64,000 bases of DNA. Origin: Paenibacillus sp. Soil750 (GTDB lineage: Bacteria > Bacillota > Bacilli > Paenibacillales > NBRC-103111). A program made the position numbers and the translations under genes. The notes under the pieces were generated by a model, which searched no databases, was not told the origin of the DNA, and saw only the letters and a list, made by a program, of their open reading frames with translations. Within the stretch, counting starts at the first letter, position 1, and every line of letters starts with the position of its first letter. This document shows positions 1 through 8,366 of this stretch, piece by piece. The DNA lies in contig NZ_LMSD01000010.1 of NCBI RefSeq assembly GCF_001428045.1, forward strand, positions 201,434 to 265,433, in the 5' to 3' direction.

Positions 1-1
1 G

Positions 2-862
2 TTGATTGCTAAATTTCGTCAGAAGTATCCTTTTGTGGATGACTATGCGATTAAAATAAATATGAACAAGTTGTATCAGCATGTTTCGGAATTTAAAACT
101 TGCTCCAATTGCCCTGGCTTAGAGAACTGTCCGAATGATATGACAGGACATTATACAATTCTTACAGCCGAATCGGTGGAGGGGCAAACGCCTTTTATTC
201 ATGAGGAGAAGGTAGCTTGCAAGAAGTTTATTGCCAAAGGCCAGCAGGACGCCATCTCCAGCCGAATTCGCACTTTTCACGTGGACCCACGGATGATTTC
301 GCGAAGTTTCTCCTTTGGGGATATCTTGGAGACGGATCTCGATCGTGCGAAAGCGGTCATGCAAATTAACGACTATGTGAGTTTAACCATTGAAGAAGGT
401 CTTCAGACGCGAGGGTTATATTTATCTGGATCGTTTGGTACAGGGAAAACGTTCTTGATGGGTTACATGCTGCATCAGTTGGCGAAGGTCGGTATGACAG
501 GAGCCATCGTCTATATGCCAGACTTTGCTGAGGATTTAAAGGGGATGTTCCAAGAGCCTTATAAGCTCAAGGAGACGATTGACCTACTTAAGGAAACGGA
601 TCTGCTCGTATTTGACGATATTGGGGCAGAGAATTTGAACCCTTGGCTAAGAGATCACGTCATTGGCGCTATTGTGAATCATCGGATGAATCGGAAACCA
701 ACGTTCTTCACTTCCAACTATGCGCTATCTGGTTTGGAGAAGCATTTCAGCTTCACGAACAAAGACGGCGACGAAGAGTATAAGGGGCAACGAATCATGG
801 ATCGGATACGACCATTCGTTGATGTGGTTGAGGTTACGGGTACGAACAAGCGTGGAAGATAA
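2..862 (+). CDS. dnaI: Primosomal protein DnaI, helicase loader (5'-truncated)
   Basis: This is the AAA+ loader that helps place the replicative helicase DnaC on DNA at oriC and restart sites. What is visible: a zinc-binding N-terminal region with Cys34, Cys37, Cys43 and Cys73 (numbered from the first visible codon), then an AAA+ domain with Walker A GSFGTGKT at residues 143-150 and Walker B LLVFDDIGAE at 201-210. The 286 visible residues are about 25 short of the usual length of roughly 310. A TTG lies at the first in-frame position, but the true start is probably upstream of the window. The stop is followed at once by a strong terminator, so this is the last gene of its operon. Identification is by motif order and recognisable DnaI sequence. 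Confidence 0.93.
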   Translation: MIAKFRQKYPFVDDYAIKINMNKLYQHVSEFKTCSNCPGLENCPNDMTGHYTILTAESVEGQTPFIHEEKVACKKFIAKGQQDAISSRIRTFHVDPRMISRSFSFGDILETDLDRAKAVMQINDYVSLTIEEGLQTRGLYLSGSFGTGKTFLMGYMLHQLAKVGMTGAIVYMPDFAEDLKGMFQEPYKLKETIDLLKETDLLVFDDIGAENLNPWLRDHVIGAIVNHRMNRKPTFFTSNYALSGLEKHFSFTNKDGDEEYKGQRIMDRIRPFVDVVEVTGTNKRGR

Positions 863-872
863 AGCGTAAAGA

Positions 873-904
873 AAAACCTAGCCGGAGGTGGCTAGGTTTT
901 TGTG
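873..904 (+). terminator. Intrinsic terminator of dnaI
   Basis: Inverted repeat AAAACCTAGCC / GGCTAGGTTTT with a short GGAGGT loop, ending in T residues, 11 bases after the dnaI stop. Confidence 0.88.
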
Positions 905-964
905 TATTTGCGGTTCCTTGCTATAAGCAAGCAAGCAAGCGTGCAAGCGCCACAGATAAGGAAA

Positions 965-1150
965 ATAACTGGATTTCCTCCAGCTAAATGAGCCCTTGTA
1001 GCAGCTTTTGATGGATTAGCTGTATTTTCTACATTTATTTTTCAACATTTTAGTCAATTCTTCAAAAATCCATCAAATTACGACATATTTTCCAGCTATT
1101 TATGTAATACCAACTGAATCACGAAAATTAACTGTAGTTTATACAGCTAA
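965..1150. repeat. Four-part convergent-gap element, copy A
   Basis: Four related units start at 965 (ATAACTGGATTT), 1016 (TTAGCTGTATTT), 1088 (TTTTCCAGCTAT) and 1139 (TTATACAGCTAA). The steps are 51, 72 and 51 bp. The first two units point one way and the last two are inverted. Unit 1 is itself palindromic, with TCCAGCTA following ATAACTGGA. The element lies between the convergent 3' ends of dnaI and yqzM. The same layout recurs at 17008 and 39634. No open reading frame of note is present. Its function is unknown. Confidence 0.72.
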
Positions 1151-1167
1151 TGACTAAGGCAGCGTAA

Positions 1168-1196
1168 GAAAAAGAAAAAGAAAAAGAAAAAGAAAA
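1168..1196. repeat. Hexanucleotide tract (GAAAAA)n
   Basis: About five tandem GAAAAA units directly next to the terminator hairpin at 1193-1232. On the minus strand they read as an extended, interrupted T-tract downstream of the yqzM terminator. Such tracts can vary in copy number by slippage. Confidence 0.85.
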
Positions 1197-1232
1197 AAGC
1201 CGCTTCGCAGTTGCCTGCAATGCGGCTTTAAC
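1193..1232 (-). terminator. Intrinsic terminator of yqzM
   Basis: Stem AAAGCCGC / GCGGCTTT, with further pairing possible in the loop. On the minus strand it is followed by a long T-rich run created by the GAAAAA repeat. It lies about 15 bases past the yqzM stop. Confidence 0.8.
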
Positions 1233-1246
1233 TTTTGAAGTTTCGC

Positions 1247-1387
1247 TTACTTCATCACTTGGATGACGGTAGCAATGACTGCAATGACGAACAATGCGCC
1301 AAAGAATACGCCAAAACCTATGCCTACATCCATGAAATCATTACGCGGTTCTTCGTACACGTGATGCTCAGGGTGTTGATTGCTCAT
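1247..1387 (-). CDS. yqzM: YqzM-family small membrane protein
   Basis: A 46-residue protein starting MSNQHPEHHVYEEPRNDF, followed by one hydrophobic segment (about residues 21-43) and ending in VMK. The short hydrophilic head with an EEPRNDF-like stretch, the single membrane span and the overall length match the YqzM family of Firmicutes (about 44 residues), which has no known function. The start is supported by an AGGGGG Shine-Dalgarno site 8 bases upstream, a good promoter at 1429-1458 and a terminator just after the stop. It is a single-gene unit convergent with dnaI. Family assignment is from recognition, not a database search. Confidence 0.78.
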   Translation of the reverse strand: MSNQHPEHHVYEEPRNDFMDVGIGFGVFFGALFVIAVIATVIQVMK

Positions 1388-1428
1388 GTGGTTACCCCCT
1401 AACGTCCGACATTCGTATTTGTAAGCCT

Positions 1429-1458
1429 AGTATACCCAAATTCGTCGAAAGTTGTAAA
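1429..1458 (-). promoter_or_regulatory. Sigma-A-type promoter of yqzM
   Basis: On the minus strand, TTTACA and TATACT are separated by 18 bp, about 40 bases upstream of the yqzM start. Confidence 0.62.
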
Positions 1459-1520
1459 GCTAATCAAAGTGACAATTGTGCAAACAATCGCAATAAAGAG
1501 CGGAATGGGTAAAATACTTC

Positions 1521-1552
1521 TTGACTCTGACATTAGTGTTATGGTTTACAAT
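1521..1552 (+). promoter_or_regulatory. MerR-type promoter/operator with 20-bp spacer
   Basis: TTGACT (1521-1526) and TACAAT (1547-1552) are 20 bp apart, longer than the 17 bp optimum. An imperfect palindrome, TGACATTAGTGTTA (1528-1541, 10 of 14 symmetric positions), fills the spacer. MerR-family activators act on exactly this kind of over-long spacer by untwisting the DNA, so the MerR gene just downstream probably controls itself here. Confidence 0.72.
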
Positions 1553-1598
1553 AAAGACATCCCTCCAAGATATGTGGGAATAGAAAGAAGTGACGTCC

Positions 1599-1982
1599 AT
1601 GCGGATTAGTGAGTTATCCAAGCTTACCGGAGCAAGTATTCGGTCCTTGCGCTACTACGAAGCCAAAGGGCTGATCGCAACACAACGTGAAGAGAATGGC
1701 TATCGGGTCTACAATCAAATGGTTGTTGAGCGTGTGAAGACCATTCAGTTTTACTTGAGCCTCGGCTTTACGACTGAGCAGATTGAAAGCTTTCTGAACT
1801 GTGTGATGAAGAATCAAGAATCACAGTGTGATGATTTGCTGCCCCTGTACACCGAGAAGCTGCAAGAAATCGAGAAACAAATGGAGATGCTGCAACTGCT
1901 CCAAGCGAATCTCAAAGATCGTATTTCCTATATTGAGGAACAGCGACGCCAAGGGCTGCCTGTTGGATTACCCTCGATATAG
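1599..1982 (+). CDS. MerR-family transcriptional regulator
   Basis: A 127-residue regulator. It has an N-terminal winged helix-turn-helix (MRISELSKLTGASIRSLRYY, residues 1-20, then the wing to about 70), an effector region with Cys near FLNCVMKNQESQCDD, and a long C-terminal dimerisation helix (about 80-118). The in-frame GTG nine bases upstream overlaps the GAAAGAAG Shine-Dalgarno sequence, so the ATG at 1599 is preferred. Two cysteines in the effector segment could sense a metal, thiol or aldehyde stress as in CueR/AdhR-type members, but the inducer cannot be read from sequence. The promoter has MerR-type geometry, which suggests autoregulation. It lies immediately before trxA, which has its own promoter. 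Confidence 0.88.
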   Translation: MRISELSKLTGASIRSLRYYEAKGLIATQREENGYRVYNQMVVERVKTIQFYLSLGFTTEQIESFLNCVMKNQESQCDDLLPLYTEKLQEIEKQMEMLQLLQANLKDRISYIEEQRRQGLPVGLPSI

Positions 1983-2018
1983 ACCAAAGGATACCCCGTT
2001 TGCTAACTTATGGCTTGG

Positions 2019-2046
2019 TTGAAAAGGCATATGAGTGTGGTATACT
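2019..2046 (+). promoter_or_regulatory. Sigma-A-type promoter of trxA
   Basis: TTGAAA (2019-2024) and TATACT (2041-2046) with a 16-bp spacer, about 95 bases before trxA. Confidence 0.55.
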
Positions 2047-2141
2047 TTACATGTTGACGTGATGCGAAGCAAGTTAAGTGACGAACTTAATCTTACTTTT
2101 CACCTTATAAATCAAATTCATTCTTAGAAGGAGGAACTATC

Positions 2142-2456
2142 ATGGCAATCGTGAATGTTTCTGACAACAGTTTTAAAGCAGAAGTTGAAGGAGAAGGTAC
2201 AGTACTTGTAGACTTCTGGGCACCTTGGTGCGGACCTTGTAAAATGATCGCTCCTGTATTGGAAGAGCTAGATAAAGAAGTTGAATCTTTGAAAATCGCA
2301 AAAGTAAACGTGGATGACAACCCGGAATCCGCTGCTCGCTTTGGCGTTATGAGTATCCCAACTCTAATCGTATTCAAAGATGGTCAACCAGTTGATAAAG
2401 TGGTTGGTTTCCAATCCAAAGACGCGTTGAAAAACGTTGTTTCCCGTCATCAATAA
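2142..2456 (+). CDS. trxA: Thioredoxin
   Basis: A 104-residue cytoplasmic disulfide reductase with the catalytic WCGPC motif at residues 29-33 and the cis-proline in MSIPTL near residue 73, at standard thioredoxin length. It is reduced by thioredoxin reductase and supplies electrons to ribonucleotide reductase and repair enzymes. A GAAGGAGG Shine-Dalgarno site lies 7 bases before the ATG. It appears monocistronic, with its own promoter upstream and a strong terminator before uvrC. The trxA-uvrC order is common in Bacillales. Confidence 0.97.
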   Translation: MAIVNVSDNSFKAEVEGEGTVLVDFWAPWCGPCKMIAPVLEELDKEVESLKIAKVNVDDNPESAARFGVMSIPTLIVFKDGQPVDKVVGFQSKDALKNVVSRHQ

Positions 2457-2494
2457 TTGACAAGTGCAACAAACTAGAAACAATTGTTCGTGAG

Positions 2495-2537
2495 AAAAAG
2501 CTCTTTTTCTGCTATGCTGAGAAAGAGCTTTTTTTTC
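2495..2537 (+). terminator. Intrinsic terminator of trxA
   Basis: Inverted repeat AAAAGCTCTTTTTC / GAGAAAGAGCTTTT followed by a run of T. Confidence 0.85.
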
Positions 2538-2573
2538 ATTCGCGATGATTTTTTCTGGAAGGAGATTTAGAGG

Positions 2574-4472
2574 ATGACTGATTTTGAGCAAGAGGACGCA
2601 GACGTCCGCGAACAGAGCCTGGAAACGATCAGGCACAAGCTATCTTTACTCCCGGACAAGCCGGGCTGTTATATTATGAAGAACCATCAAGGCACGATTA
2701 TTTATGTAGGCAAAGCCAAAGTATTGAAAAATCGTGTGCGCTCCTATTTCACGGGGAGTCACAGCGCCAAAACGCAAAAGTTAGTCAGCGAAATTCGCGA
2801 CTTTGAATATATCATTACCTCCTCTAACATGGAGGCACTTATCCTCGAGTGTAACCTGATTAAGCAGCATCATCCTCGATATAACGTACTACTTAAGGAT
2901 GATAAGACGTTTCCTTATATCAAAATTACACATGAGGAGCAGCCGCGTCTAGAAGTCACTCGGCGGGTGTACAAGGATAAGGGGAAATATTTCGGCCCTT
3001 ATCCGAATGCTTTCGCGGCCCAGCAGACGAAGAAGCTGCTGGATCGGTTGTACCCGCTGCGCAAGTGCAAGACCATGCCCGATAAAGTATGCCTATACTA
3101 TCATATGGGGCAATGTCTTGCGCCTTGCGCCCTAGAGGTATCCGCTGAAACGAATGAGCGGATGGTGCAAGAGATCAGTCGTTTCCTTGGCGGAGGACAC
3201 GACATCATTAAAGAAGAGCTGACGACCAAGATGTTGGCGGCAGCGGAAGAACTGAATTTCGAGCGCGCGAAGGAGCTGCGCGATCATATCATGAGCATCG
3301 ATGCGCTCATGGAGAAGCAGAAGATCACGACAGCCGACGCGCTGGACCGCGATGTCTTCGGCTACGCCGTAGACAAGGGCTGGATGGCGGTGCATATCCA
3401 GTACATGCGCCAAGGCAAGCTCATCGAACGGCATGTCTCGCTCTTCCCTTACTACGGCGATGAGTACAACGATTTTATGACGTATGTCACACAGGTGTAC
3501 AGCGATAATCCGGCATTGCCGAAGGAGATCTTCTTGCCTACGATGCCGGAGCCAGAAGTTCAGCCAGAGGGGCTAGCAGATGGGGTAAGGCGCACGGAGA
3601 GTGAAGAGAAAGAGATTCGCGAAGCTCTGGAAGGTTGGCTCAAGGTCAAGGTGCATATGCCGCAGCGCGGGCTGAAGAAGCAAATGGTCGATATGGCTAG
3701 AGACAACGCTGTGAACGCTTTGGACGAGAAATTTCGGCTTGTTGAACGCGACGAGCGTCGGACTACGAAGGCTGTCGAGAACCTCGGTGAGTGGCTTGGG
3801 ATTGGCACGATTCGCCGAATCGAAGCATTCGATAACTCGAACATCCAAGGGACGAACCCTGTATCGGCCATGGTTGTATTCGTGGATGGGAAGCCGGATC
3901 GCAAGGAATACCGTAAATATAAAGTAAAGACGGTTGTCGGACCGGATGATTACGAAACGATGCGAGAGGTTATCAGACGGCGCTATGAGCGTGTTCTGAA
4001 GGACAATCTCACAATGCCTGATTTGATCGTCGTCGATGGAGGGAAAGGGCAAATTTCTGCTGCGATTGACGTTCTTGAGAATGAATTAGGCTTATATATT
4101 CCGATTTGTGGGCTAGTGAAGGATGCCAAGCATAAAACAGCCCAGCTGATGATCGGTGATCCAGCCGAAATTGTTCCTCTGCCGCGCGACAGTCAGGAGT
4201 TTTATTTGCTGCAGCGTATTCAAGACGAAGTCCATCGCTTTGCCATCACGTTTCATCGGGAAACGCGGGCCAAGTCGATGGTCGTCTCCCAGCTCGATGC
4301 CATTCCCGGCATCGGTGAGAAACGCCGTAAAGCGCTGCTGAAGCATTTTGGCTCCGTGCGCAAAATAAAAGAGGCCGAAGTCACGGACTTCAAGCCTCTG
4401 GGTATTGGTGAAAAATTAGCGAGTGAAATTATCAAAGCACTTCAAGGCGAGGCGGCGGCTCCCCAGGAATAG
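2574..4472 (+). CDS. uvrC: Excinuclease ABC subunit C
   Basis: The nuclease subunit of UvrABC nucleotide excision repair, which makes both incisions around a bulky lesion. Its 632 residues contain an N-terminal GIY-YIG endonuclease (PGCYIMK...IIYVGKAK, about 26-60), a UVR helix pair for UvrB binding ([15 protein letters not shown], about 223-237), the central RNase H-like endonuclease ([22 protein letters not shown]) and tandem helix-hairpin-helix motifs near the C terminus ([21 protein letters not shown]). A GGAAGGAG Shine-Dalgarno site precedes the ATG at 2574. The last 41 bases overlap the 3' end of the convergent CPBP protease gene, and the terminator sits in that overlap. Confidence 0.97.
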   Translation: MTDFEQEDADVREQSLETIRHKLSLLPDKPGCYIMKNHQGTIIYVGKAKVLKNRVRSYFTGSHSAKTQKLVSEIRDFEYIITSSNMEALILECNLIKQHHPRYNVLLKDDKTFPYIKITHEEQPRLEVTRRVYKDKGKYFGPYPNAFAAQQTKKLLDRLYPLRKCKTMPDKVCLYYHMGQCLAPCALEVSAETNERMVQEISRFLGGGHDIIKEELTTKMLAAAEELNFERAKELRDHIMSIDALMEKQKITTADALDRDVFGYAVDKGWMAVHIQYMRQGKLIERHVSLFPYYGDEYNDFMTYVTQVYSDNPALPKEIFLPTMPEPEVQPEGLADGVRRTESEEKEIREALEGWLKVKVHMPQRGLKKQMVDMARDNAVNALDEKFRLVERDERRTTKAVENLGEWLGIGTIRRIEAFDNSNIQGTNPVSAMVVFVDGKPDRKEYRKYKVKTVVGPDDYETMREVIRRRYERVLKDNLTMPDLIVVDGGKGQISAAIDVLENELGLYIPICGLVKDAKHKTAQLMIGDPAEIVPLPRDSQEFYLLQRIQDEVHRFAITFHRETRAKSMVVSQLDAIPGIGEKRRKALLKHFGSVRKIKEAEVTDFKPLGIGEKLASEIIKALQGEAAAPQE

Positions 4473-6072
4473 GGGGCTTTCGCCTTTTTCCATGCAACCA
4501 AGCTAAGCCAAGTCCAACCAGTCCAGGGAGTGCAAGATAGAGGATGCCAGCGAGTACATCGCTGATGTGGCCTAAGGAGAAGAGGGACAACCCCATCAGA
4601 ATGCTATCCATACACGCATGTACGAATATCGCTGTGATGAACCCATATTTCAGGAATACATATCCGAGTATGATGCCAATAATGGTAACCTCGATCAGTC
4701 GCGTGTAGACGGGATAGATCGGGTATTGCGTATGACTTGCTGCCCAGATCACACTTGGAAGTAGGATGGCGATGAAATTGTTGCGGAACAGTTTTTTGAA
4801 AAGGATAATGCCTAGGAATCTGAAGGTAGCTTCTTCCGAAATCGCCGCAACCCACGCCATAAGCGGGAATAATTGAGGCTTGAGCATATTGAGTACCGAA
4901 TCGGCAGGATCATTGACCGACCACACATCGAATTTCACTTCACCTGTGTAAAATAATACCTGCTGAATACCTAAGATGAAGAGTGCTATTAAATAGCCTC
5001 GACCCATTCCGTCATACACGTCTTGGCCAAACTTGTCATCTTTCCAGGCAGTCCATTTATTAAGACCAATGGAGTTCCACAATCCAATACCGGCGATTAA
5101 AGAAAGATAGAGCGATATCCCAAGTAGAACAGTGATGACACTCATAAATACAATTGTAAACCAAACGGCCTCATTACTGTTCGTATCCCCACTCATAACT
5201 CGAAAAGCTGGATACATATTCACATTGTTCATGATATAAATCACGAAGAAGATGGTAGTTAATAATAAGCCCCTGCTGAATTTAATTAGTTTCCTATATA
5301 TAATGGCAAATACAATTGCAGCAAGCGTCATTAACAGCGTAAAGCCCATGGAAATCCAGGTCATGCGTGAAGCGGAATCATCTTGTTGGGTGAGCCAATC
5401 TAAGTGAGAATCAGGTAGTCCAAAACTTACATTAAAACCTGTTAGATTCGTTTGATCGAAATTCACTCGTACGTTTAGCTTCGCTTCACCGATAGGTTGA
5501 GTGCGTTTTTCGTATTGGAGTGTCATTTGCTCTTCGGGAGAATCATTACGTGCATTGTTGACTTGGCTGAAGTCCTCTGGCTCAAAGCCCATCTGACGAA
5601 GCTCCAGTTTCGCTAGTGTATCTGCTTTGGTCGTGCTCATCGGTGATGATGACTTCGTATTCGTCATGGCAAGATTTTCATGCCAGCCGATGATGCTTGA
5701 ATTCGTGTAGTTGACATCGACTTCAAACTGACGTTTGGTAGTGGCATCCTTGACACTGACTTGATAATAATCAATGGGGAACTTTTCGCCATATTGCTTC
5801 GTATAAGCTTCTAATAAATGTTCCTTTTGAAAGTAGCCGCTTCGTTCTTTTTTAGATTGATAGACGACATAGGTTTGTGGATTGTGCAGCTCATAACGCT
5901 GACGAATGAAGGCTGCCGCACTTTCGGCTGCTTGCTGCTTCGTGATCGAGGGCATATCCGCTACAGCAGGTTCCTCATCACGCAGTCCATACAACATCGA
6001 AACCCCGAGGTAAAGGAACATTCCAATACAAGCCAAGAGGAGTAGGAAACGATTAAATTTCAGCCTTTGCAT
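4432..6072 (-). CDS. CPBP-family intramembrane metalloprotease
   Basis: A 546-residue polytopic membrane protein. One N-terminal span (about 8-30) is followed by a roughly 200-residue extracytoplasmic region, then several more spans and a C-terminal CPBP (CAAX protease and bacteriocin-processing) domain. That domain has the EEATFR motif (EExxxR) near residue 412 and histidines in WAASHT and FVHACMD near 446 and 485, the expected metal ligands. Family members cleave within membranes, but the substrate here is unknown. An in-frame ATG 36 bases upstream exists, but AGAAGGGAA lies just before the ATG at 6072, which I chose. The gene is convergent with uvrC and overlaps it by 41 bp. Confidence 0.86.
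   Translation of the reverse strand: MQRLKFNRFLLLLACIGMFLYLGVSMLYGLRDEEPAVADMPSITKQQAAESAAAFIRQRYELHNPQTYVVYQSKKERSGYFQKEHLLEAYTKQYGEKFPIDYYQVSVKDATTKRQFEVDVNYTNSSIIGWHENLAMTNTKSSSPMSTTKADTLAKLELRQMGFEPEDFSQVNNARNDSPEEQMTLQYEKRTQPIGEAKLNVRVNFDQTNLTGFNVSFGLPDSHLDWLTQQDDSASRMTWISMGFTLLMTLAAIVFAIIYRKLIKFSRGLLLTTIFFVIYIMNNVNMYPAFRVMSGDTNSNEAVWFTIVFMSVITVLLGISLYLSLIAGIGLWNSIGLNKWTAWKDDKFGQDVYDGMGRGYLIALFILGIQQVLFYTGEVKFDVWSVNDPADSVLNMLKPQLFPLMAWVAAISEEATFRFLGIILFKKLFRNNFIAILLPSVIWAASHTQYPIYPVYTRLIEVTIIGIILGYVFLKYGFITAIFVHACMDSILMGLSLFSLGHISDVLAGILYLALPGLVGLGLAWLHGKRRKPPIPGEPPPRLEVL
4444..4489. terminator. Bidirectional terminator inside the uvrC/CPBP overlap
   Basis: AAGGCGA (4444-4450) pairs with TCGCCTT (4480-4486), with an inner GGCTCCCC / GGGGGCTT stem, followed by TTTTT on the plus strand. 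It lies partly within both coding ends. Confidence 0.65.
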
Positions 6073-6182
6073 AGTCAATTCCCTTCTGAATTCACGATTC
6101 TCAATCATTTCTTTACGTTATCATAGTTTAAAAAGAAAGCCAATTTACTGGTAAACATTCCGAAACAATTATATAATACCTT

Positions 6183-6212
6183 TTGAATTGCTACTGGCGG
6201 AATTTCTATAAA
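6183..6212 (+). promoter_or_regulatory. Sigma-A-type promoter of ktrBA
   Basis: TTGAAT (6183-6188) and TATAAA (6207-6212) with an 18-bp spacer, 70 bases before ktrB. Confidence 0.5.
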
Positions 6213-6281
6213 TGAACGGGGAACTCTATCGGTATAGCCAAATGGTAATTAGATTATTTTCTTACATATGCAGGAGGCGCG

Positions 6282-7634
6282 ATGAGTAAAAAACTAAATA
6301 TTTGGCAGCTAACACCTCCGCAGATCCTGGTTTTAGGTTTCGCTGTTATCATTTTCATAGGAGCGGGGCTATTGATGCTGCCCATTGCTTCGTCGACAGG
6401 CCAATCTATTTCCTTTATTGATGCTCTGTTTACCTCCGTATCGGCCACTTGTGTGACAGGGTTGGTTGTTGTTGACACGGGCAGCGCATATACAACTTTT
6501 GGGCAAATTGTGATCGTTTCTTTGATTCAAATCGGCGGTCTTGGTTTTATGACAATGGCTACGTTAGTTGCTTTCGTGTTTCGGAAAAAGATCACTTTGA
6601 AAGAGCGACTTGTCCTGCAAGAGGCCTTGAATCAAGGCAGTATGGAGGGAATCGTTCGTTTGATACGCAAAGTTATCATATATTCTTTGTCCATTGAGGC
6701 CGTGGCTGCAGTCATTTTTACCATTCGGTTTTCGTTTGACTTCGGCTTTACGAGAGGACTCTATTATGGCATCTGGCATGCTGTATCCATGTTTAATAAT
6801 GCGGGGTTCGATCTGTTCGGTACCGTTGATGCTCCTTTCGTTTCACTTACCGGCTACGTTGGCGATTTTGTAGTGAATTTCGTAGCGATGATGCTGATCA
6901 TACTTGGGGGAATAGGATTCATAGTTATTTCCGATTTGATTGAATTTAAGAGTACGAAGAAGCTCTCCCTTCACTCAAGAGTTGTTCTAAGTATGAGTGG
7001 ATTACTTCTTGTTGTTGGAGCACTTGGTATTTTTATATTCGAATTTACCAATATCAGAACCTTAGGCTCGTTAGATTTTGGGGCGAAAATTTTGTCTTCC
7101 TTCTTTCAATCCACAGCAGCGCGTACGGCAGGTCCGAACACGGTGGATATTAGTGCTCTTCGCCAAGCCTCTCAGTTTCTCATTGTCATTCTTATGTTTA
7201 TCGGTGCTTCTCCCGGTTCTACGGGTGGAGGTATCAAAACGACTACATTTACAATTCTGATTAGTGCCATCATTACCATGATTCGTGGAAAAGAAGACAT
7301 CGTCATTTTTCGTTATCGTTTAGCCAAGGATCGCATTCTTAAAGCAATTACATTATCCATGATGGCTTTATTCTTGGTGATCATCGTCACGATGATCTTA
7401 TCAACGACAGAGGATTCGTCTTTTATCAAAATATTATTTGAAGTCACATCCGCTTTTGGAACGGTAGGGTTAACGATGGGATTAACTCCGGAACTATCTA
7501 CACTAGGAAAAGTGCTTATCTGCTTGACGATGTTTGCCGGACGTTTAGGAACGATCACGCTGGCCTATGCTTTGCAACCTAAGCAAGAGAAAGAATTATT
7601 TAGATACCCTGAGGGTAAAATTACGATTGGATAG
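6282..7634 (+). CDS. ktrB: Potassium transporter channel subunit KtrB/TrkH family
   Basis: A 450-residue membrane channel that imports K+ (with Na+ coupling in Ktr systems). It has the four M1-P-M2 repeats of the superfamily, each with its selectivity-filter glycine region: ATCVTGLVVVDTG, FNNAGFDLFG, ASPGSTGGGIKTT and FGTVGLTMGL. The glycine-rich segment after the third filter resembles the intramembrane gate loop of KtrB. GCAGGAGGCGCG supplies the Shine-Dalgarno site. It is followed 12 bases later by its RCK gating subunit, so the two form the KtrAB complex. I saw no c-di-AMP riboswitch upstream, although the system is often controlled by that nucleotide through KtrA. Confidence 0.93.
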   Translation: MSKKLNIWQLTPPQILVLGFAVIIFIGAGLLMLPIASSTGQSISFIDALFTSVSATCVTGLVVVDTGSAYTTFGQIVIVSLIQIGGLGFMTMATLVAFVFRKKITLKERLVLQEALNQGSMEGIVRLIRKVIIYSLSIEAVAAVIFTIRFSFDFGFTRGLYYGIWHAVSMFNNAGFDLFGTVDAPFVSLTGYVGDFVVNFVAMMLIILGGIGFIVISDLIEFKSTKKLSLHSRVVLSMSGLLLVVGALGIFIFEFTNIRTLGSLDFGAKILSSFFQSTAARTAGPNTVDISALRQASQFLIVILMFIGASPGSTGGGIKTTTFTILISAIITMIRGKEDIVIFRYRLAKDRILKAITLSMMALFLVIIVTMILSTTEDSSFIKILFEVTSAFGTVGLTMGLTPELSTLGKVLICLTMFAGRLGTITLAYALQPKQEKELFRYPEGKITIG

Positions 7635-7646
7635 GTGTAAAACAAG

Positions 7647-8309
7647 ATGAAGAAGAAGCAATACGTTGTGGTAGGGTTAGGTAGATTCGGGTCAAGTCTT
7701 TCTAGAGAACTTATGAAACTTGGTCATGAAGTTTTGGGGATTGATCTGGACGAGGAAGTCGTGAACGACATGAGTGATGAACTAACACATTCTGTTGTCG
7801 CGGACGCAACGGATGAAGATGTACTGAAATCGTTAGGTATTCGAAATTTTGATTGTGCGGTCATCGCCATTGGGGATGATATTCAATCCAGCATTTTGAC
7901 AGCTATCGTCATGAAAGATTTGGGTGTAAGTCAAGTCGTTGCCAAAGCATTATCCGAGCTACATGGAAAGGTGCTGACGAAATTAGGAGTTGATCGTGTC
8001 GTTTATCCGGAACGGGACATGGGCATTCGCGTGGCACATCAATTGGTCACCCCTAATTTATTGGATTATATTGAAATTTCCAAAGACTACACGATTGTAG
8101 AGCTTTCAGTGCCAAAGCGGTTATGTGGATATACGATACAGCAGTTGGACCCGCGAGCTAAATTTGGCTGCAGTGTTGTGGCGATCAATAAGCAGACGGG
8201 GGTTATCATTGCGCCGCAAGCAGGTGATGTTGTGAATGAAAATGATATCATGGTTATCATCGGAACCAACAACCAAATTAATGAATTTGAAAGTCAAGTT
8301 ATCGGCTGA
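7647..8309 (+). CDS. ktrA: Ktr potassium uptake regulatory subunit KtrA (RCK domain)
   Basis: A 220-residue cytoplasmic protein that forms the gating ring on KtrB. Its N-terminal RCK_N Rossmann domain has the nucleotide-binding GLGRFGSSL motif (about 10-18) and the conserved acidic residue in GIDLDEE. The C-terminal RCK_C domain (about 135-220) is where c-di-AMP binds in characterised homologues. The Shine-Dalgarno site is weak (TAGGTG), as expected for a gene coupled to ktrB 12 bases upstream. The pair is followed closely by a response regulator that may belong to the same transcript. Confidence 0.93.
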   Translation: MKKKQYVVVGLGRFGSSLSRELMKLGHEVLGIDLDEEVVNDMSDELTHSVVADATDEDVLKSLGIRNFDCAVIAIGDDIQSSILTAIVMKDLGVSQVVAKALSELHGKVLTKLGVDRVVYPERDMGIRVAHQLVTPNLLDYIEISKDYTIVELSVPKRLCGYTIQQLDPRAKFGCSVVAINKQTGVIIAPQAGDVVNENDIMVIIGTNNQINEFESQVIG

Positions 8310-8366
8310 TCCGCACACATACCAAGTCCTGCAGCAAGGGAATTTTCTTATGAAGGTGGACAACGC

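Noticed and set aside
3573..4052. Long minus-strand open frame inside uvrC
   Set aside because: It lies fully within a well-conserved gene on the opposite strand, lacks a ribosome-binding site and has a low-complexity translation. It is a shadow of the uvrC codons.
6109..6281. c-di-AMP (ydaO-type) riboswitch upstream of ktrB
   Set aside because: The gap is short and holds none of the conserved blocks of that RNA. Only a promoter-like pair is visible.
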